Of a stretch of 64,000 nt of DNA, positions 34,943 through 45,240 are shown in pieces. A program made the translations under genes and the position numbers. Source of the DNA: Aporophyla lueneburgensis. Lineage: Eukaryota > Arthropoda > Insecta > Lepidoptera > Noctuidae. How positions within the stretch are numbered: position 1 is the first letter of the stretch; each line of letters begins with the position of its first letter. Location of the stretch: contig OW028734.1 in NCBI GenBank assembly GCA_932294355.1, forward strand, positions 6,150,501-6,214,500. The letters are read 5' to 3'. The notes beneath the pieces are model-generated. The model made no database searches. It was not told where the DNA came from and saw nothing but the letters and a program-made list of their open reading frames with translations.

Positions 34943-35419
34943 CTATGAATGGTGTAGCGTTTTAAAATAGTTGTTAATTAGTTTTCTGCTCTCTGGATTA
35001 ATGTCTCTCGTTTCCGTACCAATGTCAAGATGTCTTTGCTGTCTTATCCTGCCTCGTTCGATTATAGATTCCCATGGAGCAGGTAGTTCCAAATCAGGGT
35101 CATCCGGAGGGAATTCTTCTCGCTTCAATTGAAGAATATTATGAAGGACAGCAGTAGCAACGATTGTAGGAAGGCAGTTTTTTTTAATGCACATGCATTC
35201 CCAATGCAGAAATTTGGTAATGTTATAGAACTCCATTTCAGTTTTTCGAATGTCTTCGAGAGTTTCTGGGAATTTTATGTTATCCTTATGAGAGGCAATT
35301 GCAGCTGTCACTCGATGGATGACCCTGTTCGCCGTAGGTCTACTGACACCAGCAAAGTTTCCCATAGTCAGTTGGTGCCTCCCTGTGGCGTAGTACCTAG
35401 AGTGAGAAGCAGCTGACAT
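34943..35419 (-). pseudogene. Harbinger transposase with catalytic core deleted
   Basis: 158-codon open frame fusing the N-terminal helix-turn-helix part (YYATGRHQLTMGNFAGVSRPTANRVIH, FPETLEDIRKTEMEFYNITKF) directly to the C-terminal part (LHWECMCIKKNCLPTIVATAVLHNILQ). Family members have roughly 130 residues between these, holding the GxxDGTH, ADxxY and E motifs; these are absent. The frame stays open across the deletion, so a non-catalytic DNA-binding product is conceivable. Convergent with the Myb/SANT-like gene, as in typical Harbinger elements. Confidence 0.75.
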
Positions 35420-36268
35420 TTTGGTGACAAAGAATCGTTTCTAAAAAGTAATATATAGTAGCTGTTACATACTTCGAGGATGTGTTGTATATCATAAATA
35501 TATCATTAAGGGTGTAGCAGTACTTCCATAGGCAAACTGCCCCAGTGCGAACTTATATCGTAACCTATGTTATGTTGTAGAGTGTACTAATAGTAGTTCA
35601 TCGAGTAAATATTAGCTCGATATCTTAATTAAGGAGCTATTTGAAAAAAAGTGTCCGGAGACGAATTTTTTTCAAAGTGATATATCTCTGTTAATTTTAA
35701 AGATATGAAAATAAAACAAATTGCAGTGTGTATATTATACCTTACAGTTAATTTTATAGCAATTTACTATGAGCCAAGACTAAATAAAAATATTAAAAAA
35801 ATGCATTTTTTTTTTCTATAACATAGTATAGAGTTACCACTTTGAAAAAAAAAAATATATAATAACTGTCGATACCTTGTCTAACAGCATACTAAGTTTC
35901 ATTAAAATACGAAAGATGAAACATGTAAAAAAAATCGTGGATCACCATATGACTACTTTTTTGGCGCTGTTAAATTGTATTCGATTTTAATCATCTTTGG
36001 CAAAGTAGCATTTTCACAGCTTATAAAAGTATATTAACGGTTGGCGGTGTCACTGACCCATTACAGTGTTTTGTCGATTTACTTTTATAGTGACTAAATA
36101 TCAAAGTACCCGCGCGAGTAGGTTCATACATGATCACAGTGCATAGTCGTGGTACGCTCTCGCTATTATTATTTGCGCAGTTTTACAAAATTCTAATTCT
36201 GGGATGCGTTGTTTGCTTATGTTTAAATTTATATATAGATAAAGCAGGGACCTAAAAATATATTGACT
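35420..36268. other. Unassigned stretch
   Basis: AT-rich sequence with no coding region, terminal repeat or known family that I can recognise. The Harbinger right terminus should lie in the first part; the last ~150 bases precede the IS4EU-like start codon. Confidence 0.4.
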
Positions 36269-36626
36269 ATGTCTGGGAATTGTAATAATTGTGGCTTTAC
36301 ATTGCGAAAGACGGGAAAACGAAGAAAAATATTGCAAACCCAAGATGAATTACGTAAATAAATCGTTCCTCAAATGAAGCTAGTTAAAGTTGGAGATGTT
36401 TTGCGTCATAAATGCTGATTAATTCCGTATGCTAAATCATCAGCTACTGACGACTTACGCCCAGGACCTTCCCATAATGATATAAAAACAGAACGACGTG
36501 ATATTTTACAACTTGAATCAGCGGACGAAGAAGAGGATTATTGTTATGACGATGACGATGATGATGATGATGAAGAGTTTTGTATACGTCACAGTTCTAA
36601 AGAAAATTTAATGAAACTGCTGTTAA

Positions 36627-36678
36627 AGAGGGTAATTTCAACCCATAAAACAACATTTATGGGTTGAAATTACCCTCT
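36627..36678. repeat. Perfect 23 bp-arm palindrome within a larger inverted duplication
   Basis: Arms 36627-36649 and 36656-36678 match exactly, spacer 6 bases. Outside them, imperfect pairing continues (TAAAGAAAAT..ATGAAACT on the left; AGTTTCATGAAGTTTTCTTTA on the right), so about 36596-36722 is an inverted duplication of transposase coding sequence. Confidence 0.85.
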
Positions 36679-38562
36679 GTAGGTAAGTCTGTCTCTGTAA
36701 GTTTCATGAAGTTTTCTTTACACAAAACACAACTATTTTGTGTAACTCAAAATCAATTATTGAAACAATACCTATAGAGGCTCGATATCAAGCTTTTGTT
36801 AAACGAAGGATTTTCATTCTGAATGGAGATCGTTGTTGCTCACAGCATTTAATAAAAAACAAGTTTTTTGAGGATGAACTGTCACGCTTGCGCGTTCACG
36901 CCAATTACAGTGTTTTATCTGCAAAATAAGTCTCAATATTCTTTCTTAGATTTACTTTCAGAAAAGGTTAAAGCTACTCTGTTTAACCAAATAGGTGATT
37001 TTTGATAAATCGTCTAGAGTCCTGCTAGCAGGACTTTCGGTCTTGCCGGTCATCGTAAGATTAGTGTGAACGAGATGGCTGCGATATTTAGACGTGGCAA
37101 CCGCGGGCGCTCGCTAGCGTCCCACTATGACGTGCCGGGTTCGGATAACGCCTGGAATCGACAACATTTTGGTGATTCTTTTGCAACGGCGTGTTGTTAT
37201 GGGATTGTAACGTCAGTTTTGAAAAATAATAAACTAAAAGTAGTGTGGGAATTGGACGGATCTACAAGTTGTGTTCACAAAAGTTTTTTAGAATCCACAA
37301 ATTCATTTAGTGATGAACCCTCACGCGAACCACAGTCACAACGCGAACCACAGACACAGTCTCCAGTATCTACGTCTTCAAGTTCTTCGAACACTGATGA
37401 ATCTCAAGAAGAATTACAAGAGGATATTGAAGAAGCAACAAACAACAACAGTGTGCTTGTAGGAGAAGTTGAGTGGCAGTTTAATGAAGAAATCCTGATA
37501 GACGTATATAAAGACGGTGTGTATAAGCCCAAGTTATTAAACTCGTCCAAAAAGCTAAGTGAATTAGAAACTTGGTTGTTATTTTTTCTTGAGGAGAAGA
37601 TTTCCTATATTTTGTCCTATACAAACTCACGCCTAAAAAATGTATCTAGCGCAGTTTCAGAAAATGAGTTGTATAAGTTTTTTGGTCTTATGTATGCTAT
37701 GTGCACTAACCCACTTCCCGAAAGAAGAAACTATTGGAACACTGTGTCCAATGGATTATTTCCCGCACCCGAATTCGGGAAGAGACATGGTATGAGTAGA
37801 CAAAGATTTGAAAAAATCCTTATGGCATTGTCCTTCACACCAGACAAAGTAAATGATAAGGACAAATGGTTTGAAGTTCGGCCGCTTATTCAAATGATAA
37901 ATGAAAAATGGCGGTCTGTTATTTCACCTGGGTACAAAATAACCGTAGATGAATCCATGTTTGCATGGTATGGCCGTGGATCGTATTTTGCTAATGTAAT
38001 GCCAGCTGTCATGATAATAAAAAGAAAACCTAAAGGTGTAGGATGTGAAGCCAAAACTATAGCTGACAGCCAGACCAACATAATGATTGCTTTAGAGTTG
38101 AACGAGGGTAAAGAGGCTATGAGTAACAAGAAATGGCAGCGGCAATTTGGTGCTGGCACTCCTACCACTTTACGGTTGACAGAGCCATGGCACGGCAGTG
38201 GGCGTATTGTTGTCGGTGATTCATGGTTTTCTTCCGTTAAAACGGCAACTGAACTTTCAAAATGTGGATTATTCTATATCGGTATGTTGAAAACATCCCA
38301 CAAAAATTTCCCGCTTATAAAAATTGCTGATAAGACTCCTTTAAGCAAAGGAAGTAGTGTAGTGGCCGTTGGTAAAAAAGATAAAGTAGATTTATACGCA
38401 TTAAGCTGGAGGGATAGAAAGATACATACTTTCATATCAAGTTGTGGAACCACATTTAGTGCTGCTCCTGCAAGAAAACGACGATATGATGAAAATGGAA
38501 CTCTTTATTTTAAATAAATGTTATGGACCAGGTGATTAATGCGGGCATGAAGGCTTATTCAG

Positions 38563-38669
38563 ACCGGCGCGACGCGACAGCGCGACGCGATTCTTGTAGA
38601 ACAATTTCTATGAAGATCACATAAAAATTGTTCTACGAGTGTCGCGTCGCGCTGCCGCGTCGCGCCGGT
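38563..38669. repeat. GC-rich foldback GCGCGACGCG repeat
   Basis: Left arm ACCGGCGCGACGCGACAGCG and right arm its imperfect inverse, each about 46 bases, spacer ~15. Outer ends CA(G/A)ACCGGCGCG could be the terminal repeats of a tiny MITE; no target duplication recognised. Confidence 0.65.
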
Positions 38670-39384
38670 TTGTAGGAGGCTTTATACATAATGTACGAGC
38701 ATTATGAATAATGTCTAGCTCTATTGGGCAAAGTTACTAATACTATCTTAACATCATTATTTATCACATTGCACGGTCATTATTATTTTGCTACATGATA
38801 ATTGGGCAATTTGATAATAAAGCTAAATATGACGCGGTGTGAGGGCGGGGAGGAAGGCACGCATGGCGTGGCACGCTTTGACTAATCAGAGACCGCCATT
38901 ATGACTTTCCTTAAGTTTGAAATGCAAAAACTGGTGAATTCTTAATGTAGAAGTCCTTGATAATTAATCCAAATAACGAGTCTGATTATTTAAATGGTTT
39001 AATATTTAGTTTATTTTAAGTTAAATGACAATAACATTAAAAAAATAGTAATTAAATATGGGAATTAATTTTTACAACTGTTTAATTTTTACAAGTATTG
39101 TCTTATAAATTCAATATGTTGTACGGCATTTAGTGACAGAAACGAATCGCTGCAAAACCGACTGCACGTAGTCTTGTCTGCCCTACCCCTAGAGTGTAAT
39201 TTAAAACCGCGTAGGCGCGGAGGGGCGAGGCGGCCCGCGAGCTAAGGAGCAGGTGGTTTTGGCGCCCGCCACCGCGGTTGAGGCTGGGCGGCGAAGCCGG
39301 CCACCGAGCCGAATTGCAGTGGTGAGCGTAAAACACATCTGCAACGATAAGCTCGCGTGGGACCGCCGGAGCCCCGTAGCGCCG

Positions 39385-39424
39385 GAGCCGTGACAGAAAC
39401 CATGCATGCTGCATGTTGCATGCC
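39385..39424. repeat. GCATGCATGCTGCATGTTG repeat, copy 2
   Basis: Matches 29822-29860. Upstream 39200-39385 is GC-rich, unlike the flanking sequence; an open frame through it (39130-39510, minus) has no motif and is not called. Confidence 0.5.
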
Positions 39425-40482
39425 TCATCGTTTATAGAACTGCTTAAAATAAAATTTATTACTAACCAATTACGATTTGTTAACTGTACGCGCCTAACCG
39501 CCCAGTTCAACTATTCCACGGCTCAGTATTTATTGAACTGCCCGTTTCAATTATTTTATGACTCATTTTTATTTAGTTTACTGCTCAGTTTTTACTGCTT
39601 AACTAGTTTGCAAACATGCGTTTTTATTTTATTACCTAACATAACTCAAATATTGAACTGCCGCTTTAATTCTATGCCATTAAATATATTTGTATTACTC
39701 TGCTCAAAAGGTGATGGACAATATGTGTAATGTCCGGTCAATTTGACTATTTGAATAATTCTTATCAAATTGCATTCTCATATTGGGCATTTTTCATAAT
39801 GACCGGGCATTATGTATAATGCCCAATTTTGCACTTGGTCCATAACATAAATACCAAGACCACAAATCATGCACACTTATTTTGATGGTGCACCGTCTAT
39901 TGATATACACAACCACATTCGGCAGAGTGGTCTCGCCTTAGAACAAGTTTGGAAAACACAAATGGGTTCACAGGATATTTGGATCGGTTCTTGGTGTGAT
40001 CGAAACAAATGCTTTTTTGGCGTTCAATTTTTTTATTCAGCCTGAAAGTGAGAAGCTCAGTCACAACACCTTCACAACAAACTTAAGTCTTCAGCTGATA
40101 AATAGAGGCCACGATAAGCAAATGTTAATAGAAGTAGATCAAAACCGTGTCGTTGAAGATCATATGCTACAAGCACTCTCAAAAGACGATCAGCGCCAGA
40201 GAGTTCAACGAAAATGCATAATTTGTTTCCGTATCCATAAAAGACAGCAGAAAGCCAGTTATTACTGCAAATTATGTGGAAAACGATGCGTCTTATGTGC
40301 TCCACAAATGGGACGGAATTGTTTTGCGTACCACATTACAAATGGTATTCCTGCTTAATTTTCATTTTTTTAGTTTAAAATGTTTCTGTTACTCTAATAA
40401 ATAAGTGTTTGATTTTTACCCAGATAACAAAAAAATTGATAATGTTTATATCCATTATTATAAGTCTTATAAGTACCTATTG

Positions 40483-40642
40483 TTTTTTTTTGGGGTGGTA
40501 AAATCATGAAATGAGTCCTCCCGCCCTGGGCGGAGCGGCAGGGACTGTCAAACTCCTACTGACTAAAATCCACCCTGTTCCTTCTTTGCGTTCCAGGGCC
40601 ACGGTATCCTGCTAAGACAGTCCCGTGATCCCGGCAGGCATG
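40483..40642 (-). mobile_element. R1-clade LINE 3' end, severely 5'-truncated
   Basis: On the minus strand it is the same 3' untranslated sequence as the two R1-like copies at 45.2-48.5 kb (CTGGGCGGAGCGG...TGATTTTACCACCCC) ending in a short poly(A). An 11 bp direct repeat AGTACCTATTG flanks it at 40472-40482 and 40643-40653. 160 bp remains. Confidence 0.85.
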
Positions 40643-40904
40643 AGTACCTATTGATAAACTACGAGTATCATATGAGGAGGAAAGTAAAAATGTTTACAAC
40701 AACTGATTTAGTTATAAACGTACGATGTCCTGCCAGTATCTATCATACTTCCAGAAGGACGTACGTCATACTTCATACAAAATAACGTTTTGCTAGCAGG
40801 ACGATCAAACAAAAATCATATACTGGACTAAGCTGGGAAAACATCATGGAACTGTCGAATCTTCTAACATTATTAAAGTCTTCTCCTTCGCGCAATGTTA
40901 CTGA

Positions 40905-41465
40905 GGCATTAGTGATTTTTAGGGTTCGCTTGCCAAATGGCAAAAAACGGAACCCTCATAGATTCGTCATATCTGTCTGTCTGTCTGTCTGTCCGTGTAT
41001 GTCACAGCCACTTTTCTCCGAAACTATAAGCGCTATGTTGTTGAAACTTGGTAAGTAGATGTATTCTGTGAACCGCTTTAAGATTTTCACACTAAAATAG
41101 AAAAAAAAAAACAATAAATATTGGGGTTCCCCATACTTAAACTGAAACTAAAAAAAAATATCATCAAACCAATACATGTGGGGTATCTATGGATAGGTCT
41201 TTAAAAATGGTATTGAGGTTTCTAATATAATTTTTTTCTAAACTGAATAGTTTGCGCGAGAGACACTTCCAAAGTGGTAAAATGTGTGTACCCCCCGTAA
41301 CTTCTAAAATAAGAGAATGATAAAACTAAAAAAAATATCTGATGTACAAAACCATATAAACTTCCACCGAAAATTGGTTTGAACGAGATCCAGTAAGTAG
41401 TTTTTTTAATACGTCAGAAATCGTAAACCGCAATTTACCTTTAAGAGGCCTCTCACAAAATTAGA
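40905..41465. repeat. Dispersed lepidopteran-type repeat
   Basis: Begins near TTAGGGTTCGCTTGCCAAATGG / ACGGAACCCT, with CTGTCTGTCTGTCTGTCCG and TTGTTGAAACTTGG. This wording matches a common lepidopteran dispersed repeat as I remember it, but I cannot name its superfamily. It truncates the IS4EU-like gene. No open frame with a motif. Confidence 0.45.
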
Positions 41466-41728
41466 ATGCTCGAGTTTAGGTAAAAGACGGCAATCTTATG
41501 TATGTGTGCGTAGCTATCCACACATGCACAATACAAACAGTGTAACGCGAGTGTCGAGCCGGTCTAAACAATCTTGAGCCGTTAGAATTATAATGCGGTA
41601 TTTAGAGATTTATGAAAATACTTACTTTTATTTAGTCAGTCAAACAAAGATTTCTAGACTAATAAAAAATTACAAATATATGTTATGTAAAAGTATACAA
41701 TAAAAAAATAAAAAAACAATTATATATT
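41466..41728. other. Unassigned stretch
   Basis: AT-rich, no gene, repeat or end signal recognised. Confidence 0.35.
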
Positions 41729-41998
41729 GGTGCCGATTCTGTTGTACACCGAACTAAACTATCTCTAAAATTCCTTACTTTTAGCTATAAGAATTGTTAC
41801 GCTATTCTGCAAGAAATAATCTCTAAATGTAAAAAATATTTTGACACGACTAAAATCAAATTTGACAATCGCGACTCAACGTGGTATTTTTTTTTCTTTT
41901 GGCTTCGTAACTTGGTACTTGTGTGCGTTACGCAATGAACTTGTTGAGAGAACACGGCGCGCGCAAGGGGGCAGCCTGGACGTGTTTTATATGGAACT
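41729..41998 (+). mobile_element. GGTGCCGATTCTGTTGT element, truncated copy
   Basis: The left 270 bases match the left part of the complete copy at 57920-58698, starting with the same terminal sequence. It breaks off after TTTTATATGGAA, where ACTAGCTTTTGCCAGCGACT begins, a sequence like an inverted Helitron 3' end. Confidence 0.65.
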
Positions 41999-42870
41999 AG
42001 CTTTTGCCAGCGACTTCGTACCGTAAGCGAGCGCTAAGAAAGGAAGTAGAATTGCACGGACGAAGTCACGGCGGAGAAGGTATATTTCATCGATAAAATA
42101 TTTAGAGCTCATGGACATGAGGTATTACGTCTGCCATCCTACCACTGCGGTCTCAACCCTATTATGTTTTTAATTTGTTGAAGCAAAGGGTGGCAGACAA
42201 AAATATAGACCAATCAGAAAAAGATATAGAAATATTAACAAAGGAAGCGATACAAAGTATAACCCCGCAAGATTGTGAATATCAGAATGACTGGCCAAAA
42301 TGACCGATCAGCTTTAAAATATTACTAAAATCCAATACCTATTTGCTACTATTTGATACCTTTGTTTAAAAAATTGGTACCTAATCAATAACTGAGAAAA
42401 TGAAATTTAAAAATGGGCTGTCATTCTGATGTCAGGATGACTGCCCACATTTAGAATCTCCACGTAGGGGCTCCAAAATTTCAGTTCTCCTTTACAAAAA
42501 TTTAGTACCTATTTGATACCTAAACATATATTTTTTCTAGATTTTTAGGGCAAAGGATAAAGATTTTTTTAAAGAGTGACTGACCAAAATGACCGGGCAG
42601 CTGTAAATATTACTAAAATCTAATACCTAATTTCTATTATTTGATACCTTTGTTTAAATAATTGGTACCTAATTAATAACTGAGAAAATGAATTTAAAAG
42701 ATGGGCAGTCTTTCTGATGTCAGGATGACCGTCAACATTTAGAATCTTCACGTAGGCGCACCAAAATTTAAATTCGTTTTTACAAAAATTTAGTACCTAT
42801 TTGATACCTAAACATATATTTTTTCTAGATTTTTAGGGCAAAGAATAAAGATTTTATTAGAGATATTATT

Positions 42871-43143
42871 TTATTATGTTAAATAGTACAAAAAGTCAGG
42901 TGATTGTTTTTTTAACAACTTCCGACTACGAGATACGGATAAAAGCTAACATGTGGGTAGAACTATATTGTTATGATATATCGTTGTCATCGATAGTTGC
43001 TGCTTTATGGAAGCATACTCGTATAACGAGTTGATTTCTATGTAATATAAAGTAATTTGAGGATTATTGCATCAAAGACTACTATCGAGTCGTTTAGTGA
43101 TTACCTGAAATTAATTGACAGTGGTTTTTTTTTCTAACTCATC
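42871..43143 (+). promoter_or_regulatory. 5' leader/promoter region of the MULE gene
   Basis: Non-coding sequence between the second left module and the ATG at 43144. AT-rich; no specific promoter element can be claimed. Confidence 0.35.
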
Positions 43144-43175
43144 ATGAAAAGGGGGAGGAAATCTTTAGTGTCTTT

Positions 43176-43530
43176 CATCATTTCAGCCGAAAGACGTCCA
43201 CTGCTGGACATAGGCCTCCCCCAAGCTCCGCCACTTCGACCGGTTTTGTGCTTCCCGCATCCAGCGGATTCCTGCGGCCTTCATAAGGTCATCGGTCCAC
43301 CTTGTTGGAGGCCTTCCAACTCTACGTCTTCCGGTACGTGGTCGCCACTCCAGAACCTTTCTGCCCCATCGGCCATCTGTTCTGCGAGCAATGTGCTCTG
43401 CCCACTGCCACTTCAGTTTAGCAATTCTTCGGGCTATGTCGGTTACCTTGGTTTTCCTACGGATCTCTTCATTTCTGATTCGATCGCGTAGGGAAACTCG
43501 AAGCATAGCCCTCTCCATCGCTCGCATCGC
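43176..43530 (-). mobile_element. RTE-type LINE 3' fragment
   Basis: Minus-strand coding remnant RDRIRNEEIRRKTKVTDIA, KLKWQWAEHIARR and GRPPTRWTDDLMKAAG is the C-terminus of RTE-clade reverse transcriptases. It ends in CATCATTT-type tail sequence (read inverted) and is flanked by a 9 bp repeat AGTGTCTTT at 43167-43175 and 43531-43539. Removing it joins the MULE frame as LVS-LEEQKK. Confidence 0.9.
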
Positions 43531-43796
43531 AGTGTCTTTAGAAGAACAAAAGAAAGCGTTATGTGAATTCAAAAAGTATTTTGCCAATAAAAATGACATC
43601 CCTTCACCGTGTGATCCAGTGTTTGAAGAAATCAGTCAGTTATTATCACATCGAATGTCAACAAAAGCATTGTACGTATCAATGAAAAAAAAATTATGAC
43701 TTTTTTTTTGACTGTGCTGATTCGGGTACTTTTGCTGAATATAATATTAAAGACAGCGGCGATGAAGATATGTTAACAGAGGCGTCTTGTTGCAAT

Positions 43797-43848
43797 AAAA
43801 AGTTTGAATTCTCGATCGACAAATGTCGATCGAGAATTCAAACTTTTT
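43797..43848. repeat. Perfect 25 bp-arm palindrome, 2-base spacer
   Basis: Arms 43797-43821 and 43824-43848 are exact inverses separated only by AA, inside MULE coding sequence. The upstream frame ends just after it and a different frame continues, so it coincides with a break in the gene. Confidence 0.92.
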
Positions 43849-45240
43849 TTTGATATATATCAATGGTATAAAATCAAACCTATCACACAATCTAGCAAGC
43901 GAACAAAAGGTACGTTATCTGATTTTCGCTACAGGAAAGTACTTCCAGAACACCAGTGGGCTGATATGCTTAGAGAAGAAATATGGAAGAAAGATCGTGG
44001 TGACTACAGTTGGATATTTCGTGATTACTCAATTACATTTGAGAATAATGTAACATGTTTCGGCTCTTGTAAGCAATGCCATGCACAGATAGAGGTCAAA
44101 ATTTATTGGCCAACTGATAAAATCGTCCGATGTGTTTGCAACGTACATGACATTAAACAGCATTTTAAACATGATTTAATGCAAAGAAAAATCAAACTGT
44201 CACCTTTTAAACGCTGTGAACTTAGTAAAGAACTTAAATATGAATCAGCTGTTACGGTGCGAAATCGTTTGGCTAATATAGCAATGGACAATGGTGATTA
44301 TGAACCGAGCCACTTACCAACTGTTGGTGCTTTAAGGCAAATAAAATATGAATCTCGGAAAAGTTCGTATTATGACCCAAATCAAATTATGTCTTTGTGG
44401 ATAATGTCAAAAATACCTACGTACGAAACTGTAATTCGGTTTATATCACTTTCCCCCTTCTGTATTTACTATTGGACGCTGGATCAAGAAAAGTATTTCC
44501 AAGATTATGAAAAAGAAGAAAGGACTGTGCTAAGTGTCGATGCCACCGGTAGCCTTTTCAAGCCAATTGGAGTAGATAAAGATCTTATTTTAACCAAATC
44601 GATCTTTTTGTATTTGTGCGTTATGGTTTCAGTTAAAAATGACCGTAGCGTACCTATTACACAGATGATAAGCGATAATCATACAATGGCCGCTATGGAC
44701 AAATGGCTTCATGCTTTTAATAAAAATCAAAATAATGAAACCCTACATGAAGTGGTCTTAGATGATTCATCTGCTTTGATCGGAGCTGCAGTGACAGCAT
44801 TTACGAAGTGCAATTCAACAAAAGAATATGTGAATGAGGCTTACAATAAATTAGAAACTAATCAGCAAACGCCTCATCAATGCTATATTCGAATAGACCC
44901 AAGTCATTTTATTAAGATTATCTTTAATTTATCATGTTTTAAGCACATTGATCAGAGAACTAAATTCTTTTACATCAAATGTACCTTAGAAGTAAAACGC
45001 TGCGACGATTATAACAAAGTAAAACAAATTATATGTGACATGATTACAGTTTGTCTACATAAATACGATGGGCTAGATATTCAAGGCAAAAAAAAAAACG
45101 AGATGCGAAGAAGCGAAAATCCGATTATAAAGTTTGGTTTCTTTTCAACGTACAAACGAATCAGAAATTGAAATTGAGGACATGACTAAAATCCCAGAAC
45201 CCACAAATTGTCACAAATCTATATTAGCCGAGAATAACAG

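Larger units (their letters stand above)
38520..39846. mobile_element. 1.33 kb non-autonomous DNA element in piggyBac
   Basis: Ends GTTATGGACCA(G/A)GTG with the inverse at the right; flanked by ATAAAT at 38514-38519 and 39847-39852 (6 bp). No coding gene. It holds a GC-rich foldback at 38563-38669 and the GCATGCATGCTGCATG repeat at 39385-39424. CATTATG/ATAATGCCC words recur near the right end. The 6 bp duplication does not point clearly to one superfamily. Confidence 0.7.
37066..40358 (+). pseudogene. piggyBac-type transposase, split by a 1.3 kb insertion
   Basis: The first segment, 37066-38517, is open for 483 codons (alternative Met at 37075, MAAIFRRGN). It has an acidic/Ser-rich N-terminus, then the DDE_Tnp_1_7 fold with the three aspartates in VDESMFAWYG, VVGDSWFSS and SWRDRKIH. 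The stop at 38515-38517 is made within the target duplication context. After the insertion the frame resumes at about 39853 with TYFDGAPSIDIHNHIRQSG, shifts, and ends in a C-terminal Cys-rich domain, CIICFRIHKRQQ...YYCKLCGKRCVLCAPQMGRNCF, the PHD/RING-like zinc finger of piggyBac transposases (39996-40358). Expected to integrate at TTAA. Defective through the insertion and a frameshift. Confidence 0.9.
37018..40808 (+). mobile_element. piggyBac-like element, interrupted
   Basis: Carries the piggyBac transposase gene below. The left end near 37018 holds GTCCTGCTAGCAGGAC, a 16-base palindrome; the right end near 40790-40805 holds TGCTAGCAGGACGATC, consistent with inverted ends GATCGTCCTGCTAGCA. 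A TTAA duplication is not evident. IS4EU-like coding sequence lies directly outside both ends, supporting the boundaries. Interior insertions are at 38520-39846 and 40483-40642. Confidence 0.65.
36269..40923 (+). pseudogene. IS4EU-like transposase N-terminal region, split by piggyBac
   Basis: ATG at 36269 begins MSGNCNNCGFTLRKTGK (CxxC motif), with two stops before an acidic patch (DDDDDDDDEE, about 36550-36580). A palindrome at 36627-36678 within a wider inverted duplication of the coding sequence interrupts it. The frame resumes near 36741 with TIPIEARYQAFVKRRIFI and GDRCCSQHL, a Cys/His domain, then a shift and FLDLLSEKVKATLFNQIGDF to about 37007. After the piggyBac element the same protein continues at 40817-40923 (SYTGLSWENIMELSNLL, LLKSSPSRNVTEALVIF). 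The catalytic part is lost, cut by the repeat at 40905. Family assignment from remembered motifs. Confidence 0.55.

Noticed and set aside
39130..39510. 126-codon minus-strand frame in the GC-rich part of the 1.3 kb element
   Set aside because: No recognisable domain, overlaps repeats, and a second minus-strand frame of similar length runs over the same bases.
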